From NCBI GenBank assembly GCA_023261685.1, contig JAHFOM010000004.1, positions 1-24,342 of the forward strand: 24,342 nucleotides of DNA, written 5' to 3'. A program made the position numbers and the translations under genes. The notes below the pieces were generated by a model. The model ran no database searches, was not told the origin of the DNA, and saw nothing but the letters and a program-made list of their open reading frames with translations. Shown in pieces: positions 7,504 through 15,326 of the stretch (position 1 is the stretch's first letter; the number at the start of each line of letters is the position of its first letter). Source of the stretch: Candidatus Moraniibacteriota bacterium (GTDB lineage Bacteria; Patescibacteriota; Minisyncoccia; Moranbacterales; UBA1568).

Positions 7504-7552
7504 GTAGTCCCCCTTTGGTTGTCAGTTGGTAAAAAGCATCGTTCACACCGAA

Positions 7553-7581
7553 AGACTACAATGAAGTCATATTATTGTCAA
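7553..7581 (-). promoter_or_regulatory. Possible promoter of the 157-aa NUDIX-like gene
   Basis: On the minus strand a perfect TTGACA (7576-7581) is followed after 17 bases by TAGTCT (7553-7558), a poor -10 box. The position suits the gene starting at 7503, with about 45 bases of leader containing the Shine-Dalgarno sequence. Confidence 0.4.
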
Positions 7582-7629
7582 TGGTCCTGTTTTTCGCATC
7601 TTTCGAAGAAAGAAACTGTCAGGACACAC

Positions 7630-9321
7630 CTATTTTTTTCCGACGGCGGTGAGTGTCCCATCGGAAAGAACATAGCTTGCTGTCAAACGCATCCGCTCCA
7701 AGAAACGCCGGTCGTGGGTAACCAATATAATAGTACCGGTATAGGTTTCAAGCGCTTCTTCAAGCGCCTCGATAGCCTCAAGATCCAGATGATTGGTCGG
7801 TTCATCGAGTATGAGGACATTGGCTGAGAGAGCCGCGAGGAGCGCGAGGATGAGACGCACGCGCTCACCCGGGCTGAACGAGGCAATCTTGTCATCCAAA
7901 ACCGTCGGCGAAAACTGAAATTCCGAAAGATGGAGGGCGATGATATCACGATCGAATATATCGAGACGTCGTTTGAACAGCTCAATCGGCGTGGTCGCCC
8001 GTGAAACATTCTCGTGTTCCTGCATCAGATATCCGAACGTCAGTTGCTTGCCACATATCCGCTCTCCGGAGAGTGGCGCCAATTCCCCGCTGATAGTTTT
8101 GAGCAGGGTTGATTTTCCCACGCCGTTGTTGCCGAGAATGGCGATACGACTGCCGAAAGGAATCGTGAGAGAAATAGGCCCGCCTACGAAAGTCTTCGGC
8201 GAGGCAAGCCCGCCTTTGAGAGTCTTCGGCGAGGCAAGCCCAGACTGAAAACCATTTTCATATCCAAAACAGAGTTTTTTGAGTACAATACTGCCCTGCT
8301 CCGCTTTCTCCAAAGACTCGGCAAAAGTGATGATGAGCGGATCGCGCACCGAAGGTCGCTCAATTTTTTTCAAACGCTTCTGGCGCTCTTCCAGCGCCTT
8401 AGCTGACATCGTGAATTTTTTCGTCGCGCGCTCTTTTTTGAAATTCGATGAAAGCTTGTCATGATCGGGAGCACGTTTCCCTTTGACTCGCTCTACCCAG
8501 TCCATTTTCTGTCCGATAGAAAGGAGCAGACGTCCGCGTTCTTCTTCCTGCGCGCGGTACTGTTCCTTGTGCTTGCGAATACTACGCGCTTTCATCTCGG
8601 CAAAAGCACTCCACCCGCCCGTGTACATCGTGACATCGCGCCGGTACCAATCTATTTCCAGCACCTTTTTCACCACGTTGTCGAGAAAACGCCGGTCGTG
8701 CGACGCGATGATGACGGTCGCCCGCGAACGCTTCAGATACCGTTCAAGCCACAGAAGCGCCGGCAGATCGAGATTGTTCGTCGGTTCATCAAGGAGCAAC
8801 AGATCCACGCCGCGAAGTAGTACTCCCGCCAACGCCACCTTGCGTTTTTCTCCGCCGGAAAGTTCCGAGACGAGACGGTCCGGAGCGATATGCTTGAGCA
8901 TCAACCCTTCCAGAATATGATTGGACTGGCGCGCGAAATCGTAGCCGCCCAGACGCTCGTACTCTGACTGAAGCGCCTCATACGCTGTCATCACTTCTCC
9001 ATGGTCCAAGCGCGGTTCCAGTCTCGCCATTTCTTTTTCCAATGTCTCCAGTCCGGCCATCTGGCGCAGGTAGCTCATCAGCGTGACAGCAGACTCGGCG
9101 ACGGCCTCTTGGGGCAGGTATCCGATCAAAAGACGATTGGGCATCACGACCGTCCCCCGATCAGACGTTTCCAGTCCGGCGATGATTTTAAGCAAGGTTG
9201 ATTTACCCGAACCATTGAGTCCCACCAGCGCCACTTTCTGCCCCTCGCCCACCGAAAAAGAGACCTTCTCGAGGACGCGCTCCGTACCATATCTTTTCCT
9301 GACATCTCTGAGTGTGAGCAT
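7630..9321 (-). CDS. ABC-F family ATPase (ribosome-associated type)
   Basis: A 563-aa soluble protein with two ABC ATPase domains in one chain and no membrane segment, typical of ABC-F proteins that act on the ribosome. Domain 1 has Walker A GLNGSGKST (34-42), signature LSGGEKRK and Walker B LLLLDEPTNNLD. A basic interdomain linker follows (KRAPDHDKL, KKERATKKF). Domain 2 has GNNGVGKST, a variant signature FSPGERVRL and VLILDEPTNHLD. Residues about 361-382 contain a tandem repeat with GLASPKT twice, placed just before the first strand region of domain 2 and encoded by two 30-bp repeats. There is no long C-terminal coiled coil. The exact subfamily (Uup, EttA, resistance type) cannot be decided here. 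Confidence 0.93.
   Translation of the reverse strand: MLTLRDVRKRYGTERVLEKVSFSVGEGQKVALVGLNGSGKSTLLKIIAGLETSDRGTVVMPNRLLIGYLPQEAVAESAVTLMSYLRQMAGLETLEKEMARLEPRLDHGEVMTAYEALQSEYERLGGYDFARQSNHILEGLMLKHIAPDRLVSELSGGEKRKVALAGVLLRGVDLLLLDEPTNNLDLPALLWLERYLKRSRATVIIASHDRRFLDNVVKKVLEIDWYRRDVTMYTGGWSAFAEMKARSIRKHKEQYRAQEEERGRLLLSIGQKMDWVERVKGKRAPDHDKLSSNFKKERATKKFTMSAKALEERQKRLKKIERPSVRDPLIITFAESLEKAEQGSIVLKKLCFGYENGFQSGLASPKTLKGGLASPKTFVGGPISLTIPFGSRIAILGNNGVGKSTLLKTISGELAPLSGERICGKQLTFGYLMQEHENVSRATTPIELFKRRLDIFDRDIIALHLSEFQFSPTVLDDKIASFSPGERVRLILALLAALSANVLILDEPTNHLDLEAIEALEEALETYTGTIILVTHDRRFLERMRLTASYVLSDGTLTAVGKK
8179..8238. repeat. 30-bp tandem duplication, REP-like, in frame inside the ABC-F gene
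   Basis: Bases 8179-8208 and 8209-8238 agree at 27 of 30 positions. Across the junction (about 8199-8215) the bases GGCG-A-GGC-AA-GCCCGCC can form a hairpin with one bulged A. The period is a multiple of three, so each unit adds ten residues to the protein. Confidence 0.85.
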
Positions 9322-9326
9322 AAAAA

Positions 9327-9363
9327 AGCTTTTTAGCTTTTTAGTTTGTTAGCTTGTTAGCTT
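9327..9363. repeat. 8-bp tandem repeat in the leader of the ABC-F gene
   Basis: Units AGCTTTTT, AGCTTTTT, AGTTTGTT, AGCTTGTT and a partial AGCTT run in series, ending six bases before the ABC-F start codon (minus strand). They lie between the candidate promoter and the ATG, so they would be transcribed as an AU-rich leader. Confidence 0.8.
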
Positions 9364-9391
9364 ATAAAACAGAAGAAGAATAATACAACAA
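9363..9391 (-). promoter_or_regulatory. Possible promoter of the ABC-F gene
   Basis: On the minus strand TTGTTG (9386-9391) and TTTATA (9363-9368) are separated by 17 bases. The surrounding DNA is very AT-rich, so the match could be chance. The rest of the 111-base gap to the next gene shows no terminator. Confidence 0.35.
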
Positions 9392-9432
9392 AAAAACACT
9401 TCTGTAAAGGAACAATTGATCTGCTCTTTTCA

Positions 9433-9969
9433 TCACCGTAAACTGACTTCTGTTTCAATCAGTACTCGGCGGGCGTTTGCAAAGGTGACTTTGGCGAGCG
9501 CTTCGGCGTAGGGAAGCCAGACATATCCGATATGCTCGTGGGAAAGCTTGACTGTTTGCGTCTCCGTCCGTGCCGGATAAAAATGCACCTGCTTGAATAT
9601 CCAGATACCGCGACGGAACTTCAGGCGTTTCCGGCGTTCATTGCCTTTCGCCACGTAAAAATAGCGGATACTGACGCGCTTGGGCAACACTGTCAGATCA
9701 GTAATTCCCGTTTCCTCCTCTGTCTCCCGCCTGAGAGTCATTTCCTCGCTTTCTCCGGCTTCGATGTGTCCCTTGGCAAAATCAAAATGCCCGCTCGGAT
9801 ACTGAAGCAGGAGGTACAGGCGCTGATGATCTTTCTCACGAAAGACGACGGCACCGACGGAGACTTCCCAGACAACCGGAAAACCAAACGCCCGAAGCGC
9901 CCTGTACAGCGGTTTGAAAACTGGTACATGCATAAAACAATATCTCAAAAAAAGAAGTATCTTTCTCAT
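9433..9969 (-). CDS. NUDIX hydrolase, probable diadenosine tetraphosphatase (Ap4A hydrolase) type
   Basis: This 178-aa protein has a complete NUDIX box: a G, five residues, E, seven residues, then RETEEETGI (starts at GHIEAGE). The preceding PSGHFDFAKGH resembles the WDFPKGH entry of Ap4A hydrolases, so cleavage of dinucleoside polyphosphates is a reasonable guess rather than a certainty. A hydrophobic N-terminal stretch (MRKILLFLRYCF) precedes the domain and may be an amphipathic helix. The frame stays open upstream to 10428, but that part is antisense to the penicillin-binding protein gene. ATG at 9969 is chosen because a promoter ends five bases upstream. Confidence 0.85.
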   Translation of the reverse strand: MRKILLFLRYCFMHVPVFKPLYRALRAFGFPVVWEVSVGAVVFREKDHQRLYLLLQYPSGHFDFAKGHIEAGESEEMTLRRETEEETGITDLTVLPKRVSIRYFYVAKGNERRKRLKFRRGIWIFKQVHFYPARTETQTVKLSHEHIGYVWLPYAEALAKVTFANARRVLIETEVSLR

Positions 9970-9974
9970 AAGGT

Positions 9975-10003
9975 ACAATAGCGGGTATTGCACCGCTGAG
10001 CAA
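9975..10003 (-). promoter_or_regulatory. Minus-strand promoter of the NUDIX gene, near-leaderless
   Basis: TTGCTC (9998-10003), a 17-base spacer and TATTGT (9975-9980) on the minus strand end five bases before the ATG at 9969. Transcription should begin at about the start codon. The -35 box lies within the spacer of the opposing plus-strand promoter. Confidence 0.55.
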
Positions 10004-10016
10004 GCTATGCTAGTAT
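9988..10016 (+). promoter_or_regulatory. Plus-strand promoter of the penicillin-binding protein gene
   Basis: TTGCAC (9988-9993) and TAGTAT (10011-10016) are spaced by 17 bases, with TGC directly before the -10 box giving an extended -10. The predicted start is near 10023, leaving about 30 leader bases without a Shine-Dalgarno sequence. It interleaves with the minus-strand promoter at 9975-10003. Confidence 0.55.
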
Positions 10017-10053
10017 TTCTTGCTATCATCTTCTGATATATCGCATACCAATA

Positions 10054-12063
10054 ATGAAGCGTCCTCTCGTATGGGAAATCATCTGGATCGCCGGTCTGAG
10101 TATCGGAGGGATTATATTGGGTATTCTCTCTGTTTACTTTTTTGGTACGCGAAGTTCCATCAACATCACGGATTATCCCCTCAAGCAACCATCCATCCTG
10201 TATGACCGCACCGGCACGCATGAGCTCTATCGTCTCTATGATGAAGAGAACCGCATCATCATAGGTCATCAAGACATACCCGATGGAATACGTTTTGCCA
10301 CTATTGCGGCAGAAGACGCTCATTTTTATACACATCACGGCATCGATATCATTTCCATGGCGCGCGCCCTCAAAGTCAATTTTGAAAGCAGAGAAATACG
10401 CCAAGGCGGTTCGACCATCACTCAGCAATTAGCGCGTATTCTTTACCTGACACGAGAACGCACCATCAAACGAAAAATCAACGAGATGTTTCTGGCGCTC
10501 AAAATAGAGGCGGAGTTCAGTAAAGAACAGATTCTCGATACCTATCTCAACGCCGTTCCTTATGGATCCAATGCCTACGGCATCGAAACCGCCAGCCTGA
10601 CATTTTTTGGAAAAAACGCGAAACAGCTGACGCTTGCCGAGAGCGCGCTCCTCGCCGCCCTGCCGAACGCTCCCACCTACTATTCTCCTTATGGCAACCA
10701 GAACGATGTTCTTCGCGCCAGACAACAGACTATCCTCAGTCGTATGTATGAATTGGGATATATCACATCTCCAGAGCTGGCAGCTGCCCGATCAGTCGAT
10801 ATCATCGGCGAAATCATTCCCCCAAAAAATCACATTATCGCTCCTCATTTCGTTTTTTACGCATTGGAACAACTCGCGAAAGACTACACCAAAGAAACGC
10901 TCCAAACAGAAGGGCTGCGCATCCGCACCACCCTTGACCTCGATCTTCAAAACAAGGCTGAACAAGCGGTCAGGAACGGCGCGAAAAAAAATCTTGCCCG
11001 CAGAGCGGAAAACGCCGGATTGGTCGCGCTGGATCCGCGATCGGGAGAAATATTGGCGATGGTCGGTTCCAAAGACTATTTCGATGCGACCATCGATGGC
11101 AATGTGAACGTCACGACACGTAGGCGCCAACCGGGATCGGCATTCAAACCCTTCGCGTATGCCGCCGCGTTTGAGAAAGGCTACCAGCCAGAGTCCCCCA
11201 TCGAGGACAAACCCATCAATTTCGGTCCGGACGGCAGCGGAAAACCCTACACCCCCCGCAACTACGACGGAACATTCCACGGAATGATGACGATGCGCGA
11301 CGCGCTGGCGATGTCACTCAACGTACCAGCCGTACAGACACTCGCCCTCGCCGGTATCGAAAACACCATACGACTTGCCACTCGTCTGGGAATTACCACG
11401 CTCGATGATCCCAAACGCTATGGACTCGCTCTGGTCCTCGGCGGTGCCGAAGTCAGACCGCTGGATATGGCGAGTGCTTTCGGCGTTTTCGGACAAGAAG
11501 GTGTCCGTCACGACATCCATCCATTTCTCGAAATAACAGATCAAAAAAATGAAGCGCGGGAAACCGGTTTTGATCAAGAGGGTATCCGTGTCCTCGATAC
11601 CGACATCGCCAGAAAAATAAATTCTATCTTGTCTGACAACAAAGCGCGGACACCTATCTTCGGACCGAACAGTCCGCTGGCTTTCCCTGCCGGTACCATA
11701 GTCGCGGGAAAAACCGGTACCACGCAAAATTTTCGTGACGCGTGGACTGTCGGGTATACACCGTTCATTGCCGTCGCCGTCTGGGCCGGCAACAACGACA
11801 ATCGACCGATGGCGGAAGGAGCCGATGGGATTTTTGTCGCGGCTCCCATTTGGCGGGAGTTTATGAACGACGCGCTCATACGCTTTCCACAAACAGGTTT
11901 TACCGCCTACGCGCAGAGCGGCACCGCTCCGACCGGCGCGGAACATTTCAATGATGCTCCCGAAAGAATGATCTATTTCGACAAAAAAACAGGTCGGGAA
12001 ATTTCTCCGGAAAAAGCTAAAAAAATGAAAAAAGGACGAGTGGACGTTCGAAGTACCCGCTGA
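10054..12063 (+). CDS. Class A penicillin-binding protein (transglycosylase/transpeptidase)
   Basis: This 669-aa bifunctional enzyme polymerises and cross-links peptidoglycan outside the plasma membrane. One N-terminal membrane anchor (about 8-30) is followed by a GT51 transglycosylase domain with the catalytic E87 in AAEDAHFYTHHGID and QGGSTITQQLAR at 117-128. The transpeptidase domain has all three motifs: SAFK at 362-365 (nucleophile S362), SLN at 421-423, and KTGTT at 553-557. The C-terminal tail (from about 636) has YFDKKTGREISPEKAKK and is basic. This is the only plus-strand protein gene in the window. It ends 11 bases from the convergent permease gene stop, with no visible terminator between them. 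Confidence 0.96.
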   Translation: MKRPLVWEIIWIAGLSIGGIILGILSVYFFGTRSSINITDYPLKQPSILYDRTGTHELYRLYDEENRIIIGHQDIPDGIRFATIAAEDAHFYTHHGIDIISMARALKVNFESREIRQGGSTITQQLARILYLTRERTIKRKINEMFLALKIEAEFSKEQILDTYLNAVPYGSNAYGIETASLTFFGKNAKQLTLAESALLAALPNAPTYYSPYGNQNDVLRARQQTILSRMYELGYITSPELAAARSVDIIGEIIPPKNHIIAPHFVFYALEQLAKDYTKETLQTEGLRIRTTLDLDLQNKAEQAVRNGAKKNLARRAENAGLVALDPRSGEILAMVGSKDYFDATIDGNVNVTTRRRQPGSAFKPFAYAAAFEKGYQPESPIEDKPINFGPDGSGKPYTPRNYDGTFHGMMTMRDALAMSLNVPAVQTLALAGIENTIRLATRLGITTLDDPKRYGLALVLGGAEVRPLDMASAFGVFGQEGVRHDIHPFLEITDQKNEARETGFDQEGIRVLDTDIARKINSILSDNKARTPIFGPNSPLAFPAGTIVAGKTGTTQNFRDAWTVGYTPFIAVAVWAGNNDNRPMAEGADGIFVAAPIWREFMNDALIRFPQTGFTAYAQSGTAPTGAEHFNDAPERMIYFDKKTGREISPEKAKKMKKGRVDVRSTR

Positions 12064-12074
12064 TATTTTTCAGC

Positions 12075-13346
12075 TCACTCTTTGCGAATGGCATCCATCG
12101 GGGTGAGCCGGGATGCTCGGTATGCCGGAGCGATACCGAATATCAGGCCGACAATCATCGAGAATCCGGCACCGAGGAAAAGAGCATTGGGAGAAAAATG
12201 GACACTGAGCGGAACTCCCAGCTCACTGAACACCCAACTCAATCCGAATGAAAGCCCGACACCCAGCGCAATGCCCAGAATACCGCCTAACAGGGTGATG
12301 ATGAAAGCTTCGAACAAAAACTGTGCCAGAATACCGGATGATTTGGCGCCGACCGCTTTGCGCAGACCGATCTCGCTCGTCCTCTCCGAAACGGCGACAT
12401 ACATCACATTCATAATGCCCACCCCGCCGACAACGAGAGAGATGGATGTCAGTGCCAGAAGTAATACCGTCACTGATCCCAGAACATCATCCAGCGTCTT
12501 CTGCGCCTCTTTGGTAGAAGTCACCGCGAAATCGTCCTTGGTAGCATCATCGATATCATGACGCTTGCGCATCAGGGCGATAATATCAGCAACGGTTGCC
12601 GCTTCTTGATCAACGTTCTCCATCTTCACCGAAATGAACTGGACGTGATCGACTCCCAGAATTTTTTTCTGCAGGGTCTGAACCGGAACATACACGAACG
12701 TATCCAGATTCAACACCGCTATCGATCCGCGCGGTTTCATCACTCCGATAACACGATACTTCTCTCCTTTCAGCGTGATGGATTCTCCGACGGCGTTACT
12801 TCGTCCAAAAAAAGTTTCCTTGGTTTCTGAACCCAACACGACGACCCGCGATAAGTCATCATCTTCTTCCCTGGTAAAAAAACGTCCGCTGATCACGTCG
12901 ATATTCTTATCCACGAGCGCGACGTCCGCTCCCGTTCCAAACAACAGCACGCGCTTGGCAACCGATCCGTACGTCGCCCGCTCCTGTCCGATGGTACCGG
13001 CGTACCACGCCGACACATTGGGTAGTTTTCCGATAGCCTCTCCGTCTTTGATCTTCAGCGTGGTGATTTGCGTCCCCTGGGATCGTGATCGCGCGTTCTC
13101 CTGCGACAGCGCCGTGGCGCTCGGTATCTTCACCTCGACCTGTATCAGATCCGTGCCGAAACTCTCCACCTGTCCGGTAATATATCCTTTGACACCGTCT
13201 CCGAGCGTCATCACGACAACCACCGCGAAGACACCGATCACTACCCCGAGCAAAGAAAGCAGCGTCCGTGCCGGATTGATACGAATCGCCCGCAACGCGA
13301 AACGCAACGGTCGCAAAAAAAAGGTTGGGTGAAGATAATTATTCAT
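12075..13346 (-). CDS. MacB/FtsX-type ABC transporter permease (second of two)
   Basis: A 423-aa permease with one N-terminal membrane helix (around 28-50, TLLSLLGVVIGVFAVVVVM), a large MacB_PCD-type extracytoplasmic domain, and three C-terminal helices starting at LLLALTSISLVVGGVGIMNV. The conserved cytoplasmic segment ERTSEIGLRKAVGAK that contacts the ATPase is intact. It ends the exporter operon. Its start codon overlaps the end of the preceding permease gene by 8 bases. The two permeases share layout and motifs but differ clearly in sequence, so they may form a heterodimer around an ATPase dimer. The substrate is unknown. Confidence 0.92.
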   Translation of the reverse strand: MNNYLHPTFFLRPLRFALRAIRINPARTLLSLLGVVIGVFAVVVVMTLGDGVKGYITGQVESFGTDLIQVEVKIPSATALSQENARSRSQGTQITTLKIKDGEAIGKLPNVSAWYAGTIGQERATYGSVAKRVLLFGTGADVALVDKNIDVISGRFFTREEDDDLSRVVVLGSETKETFFGRSNAVGESITLKGEKYRVIGVMKPRGSIAVLNLDTFVYVPVQTLQKKILGVDHVQFISVKMENVDQEAATVADIIALMRKRHDIDDATKDDFAVTSTKEAQKTLDDVLGSVTVLLLALTSISLVVGGVGIMNVMYVAVSERTSEIGLRKAVGAKSSGILAQFLFEAFIITLLGGILGIALGVGLSFGLSWVFSELGVPLSVHFSPNALFLGAGFSMIVGLIFGIAPAYRASRLTPMDAIRKE

Positions 13347-14580
13347 AGCGTAAGGCTTCCATCGGACTGACTTTTGAGGCTTTGAGTGCCGGATACAAAC
13401 CGAAAATAATACCGATACTCACGGACACAAAAAATCCCAGCGCGAGCGACATCGGTGGCACCAGAAAATCCCATTCATATCCAAGTCTGACCAATATCAG
13501 GGATGCGATGAATGTCAATATGATGCCGAGTATGATGCCGATGATTCCCCCAAGAACCGTGATAAAAGAAGATTCAATCAGAAACTGAAACACGATATGC
13601 TGCCGGCGCGCTCCGACCGCTTTGCGCAAACCGATTTCCCGAACGCGCTGAGAAAGAGAAATCAGCATAGAATTCATAATCCCCACACCACCGACTACAA
13701 GCGATATGGAAGCGATGGCAACCAAAAAATATTTGAGAACATCGGTGATGCCGGTCAATACGTCAAGCGCGGCCGCCGTACTGCGGACTGAAAAATCTGA
13801 TTCTTCATCTTCCTCCAGATGATGCTGCTTCCGCAACGAGAGCGTAATGTCGGCAATAGTCCGATCAATATTTTCCGGCGCATCCACAGTGGCACGTATC
13901 GAATTGAGATAATCGATACCCAAAAGAATTTTTTGGGCGGTCAACAGTGGAACGTACACCAGCGTATCAGGATTGGAAAACCCAGATGATCCGCGCTCTT
14001 CCAAAACACCAATCACAGTAAACAGATTGTCTTTCAGCGTGACGGTCTGCCCCAATGGATCACTGTTTGGGAAGAGTTCTCGTGCTCGGGTACTGCCCAA
14101 TACAATGACCCGCGCTAAATTCGTCTCTTCTTCGGTAAAAAAGAAACGTCCCGAAGCCAACGTGATATTTTCAATATCAGCCGTCTCCATCGAAACCCCT
14201 TGAACACTCACCGAGAGTGAGGCGGCCGATGATTCAATGGTTCCTGATCCGGTGACGTATCCGGACAATGCGGTCAGATGAGGCGCGGAATAACGTTCAC
14301 GAAGCACTTTCAGATCAGTATTTTTGAGCGTCGTGGTGACGATACCAAATGCCGAAGCCGGAGGACCGTCTTCTTCGGATGCGCCAGGCAAAATGATGAG
14401 AATGTTGGAACCGGCTTTTTGAACCTGCGAAAGCACCAACTGCTGAGCCGAAGCTCCGATACTCATTACCATAATCACCGCTGACACGCCGATCACCACC
14501 CCCAACACTGTCAGAAAAAAACGAGTTTTTGAGGCGGTCAAAGAGCGATAGGAAATTTTTATCGGATCGGATAGTTTCAT
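13339..14580 (-). CDS. MacB/FtsX-type ABC transporter permease (first of two)
   Basis: This 413-aa protein has the same architecture as its downstream neighbour: an N-terminal helix (FFLTVLGVVIGVSAVIMVM), a MacB_PCD ectodomain of about 230 residues with GRFFFTEEE and RVIVLGSTRARELFP, and three C-terminal helices including SLVVGGVGIMNSMLISLSQR. The coupling segment QRVREIGLRKAVGARR is present. It starts 23 bases after the ATPase stop and overlaps the second permease gene by 8 bases, so it is clearly co-translated with its partners. A family role in export of peptides, lipoproteins or antimicrobials is known, but the cargo cannot be read from the sequence. Confidence 0.92.
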   Translation of the reverse strand: MKLSDPIKISYRSLTASKTRFFLTVLGVVIGVSAVIMVMSIGASAQQLVLSQVQKAGSNILIILPGASEEDGPPASAFGIVTTTLKNTDLKVLRERYSAPHLTALSGYVTGSGTIESSAASLSVSVQGVSMETADIENITLASGRFFFTEEETNLARVIVLGSTRARELFPNSDPLGQTVTLKDNLFTVIGVLEERGSSGFSNPDTLVYVPLLTAQKILLGIDYLNSIRATVDAPENIDRTIADITLSLRKQHHLEEDEESDFSVRSTAAALDVLTGITDVLKYFLVAIASISLVVGGVGIMNSMLISLSQRVREIGLRKAVGARRQHIVFQFLIESSFITVLGGIIGIILGIILTFIASLILVRLGYEWDFLVPPMSLALGFFVSVSIGIIFGLYPALKASKVSPMEALRYE

Positions 14581-14603
14581 ACAGGCATACGAATATCAAA
14601 AAA

Positions 14604-15326
14604 CTATTTCAGCGTCCTTTCATTGCCATCAGCGAACTTCCGATTCGCAACCGGCGTATCACTGACAATCTTTCCATCAATCATAAGAAGAATCCGCTTG
14701 GCATGTTCGGCGGTAGCCGTTTCATGCGTGACCAGCACCACGGTTTTACCGGTATCGTTGAGTTTTTGCAGAATGGCCATCACCTGCAAACCGGATTTGG
14801 AATCGAGATTTCCAGTCGGTTCATCAGCGAAAATAATATCCGGATCATTCACGAGCGCCCGAGCGATAGCCACCCGCTGTTTTTCACCGCCGGAAAGCTG
14901 GTTGGACAAGTGGTTGGCGCGGTGTTGCATACCGACCGCAGTCAAGGCGGAGCGTACCCGTTCGCGATTATCTTTTTCCGGATGATTATCGTACAGCAAT
15001 GGCAGTTCCACATTGTCGGAAACGGACGTTTTAGGCAAAAGATTGAACGATTGAAAGACGAAGCCGATCTTTTTATTCCGAAGCGTCGCAAGCTCATCAT
15101 CGGAAAATTCCGCGATATGCTTGCCATCCAGCCAGTAGTCACCGGCAGTTGCACGATCCAACAATCCCAAGACCTGCATCAGCGTCGATTTTCCCGACCC
15201 CGAAGGTCCCATAATCGCCAAGAACTCTCCCACCTCTATGGAAAAAGTCGCCTGTGCCAGACCAACCGTCCTGACTCCATCATTGTCATATATTTTTTCC
15301 AAATTCTTCGTGGCGATCAAAGTCAT
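14604..15326 (-). CDS. ABC transporter ATP-binding protein (MacB/LolD type)
   Basis: A 240-aa ATPase that powers the two neighbouring permeases. Walker A is GPSGSGKST (40-48), the Q-loop lies in FVFQSFNLLP, the signature is LSGGEKQR (144-151), Walker B is IIFADEP (164-170) followed by TGNLD, and the H-loop His is H201. The sequence TGNLDSKSG is typical of the MacB/LolD subfamily. Its ATG overlaps the TGA of the membrane fusion protein gene by 4 bases (ATGA), indicating coupled translation. All catalytic residues are intact. Confidence 0.95.
   Translation of the reverse strand: MTLIATKNLEKIYDNDGVRTVGLAQATFSIEVGEFLAIMGPSGSGKSTLMQVLGLLDRATAGDYWLDGKHIAEFSDDELATLRNKKIGFVFQSFNLLPKTSVSDNVELPLLYDNHPEKDNRERVRSALTAVGMQHRANHLSNQLSGGEKQRVAIARALVNDPDIIFADEPTGNLDSKSGLQVMAILQKLNDTGKTVVLVTHETATAEHAKRILLMIDGKIVSDTPVANRKFADGNERTLK

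Noticed and set aside
7584..7625. Terminator formed by GTCCTG and CAGGAC with an inner CTTTC/GAAAG stem
   Set aside because: No T-run follows on the minus strand, and on the plus strand the T-run is seven bases away and inside the ABC-F gene.
9970..10428. N-terminal extension of the NUDIX hydrolase
   Set aside because: The added residues are antisense to the penicillin-binding protein gene, and a promoter sits at the chosen start.
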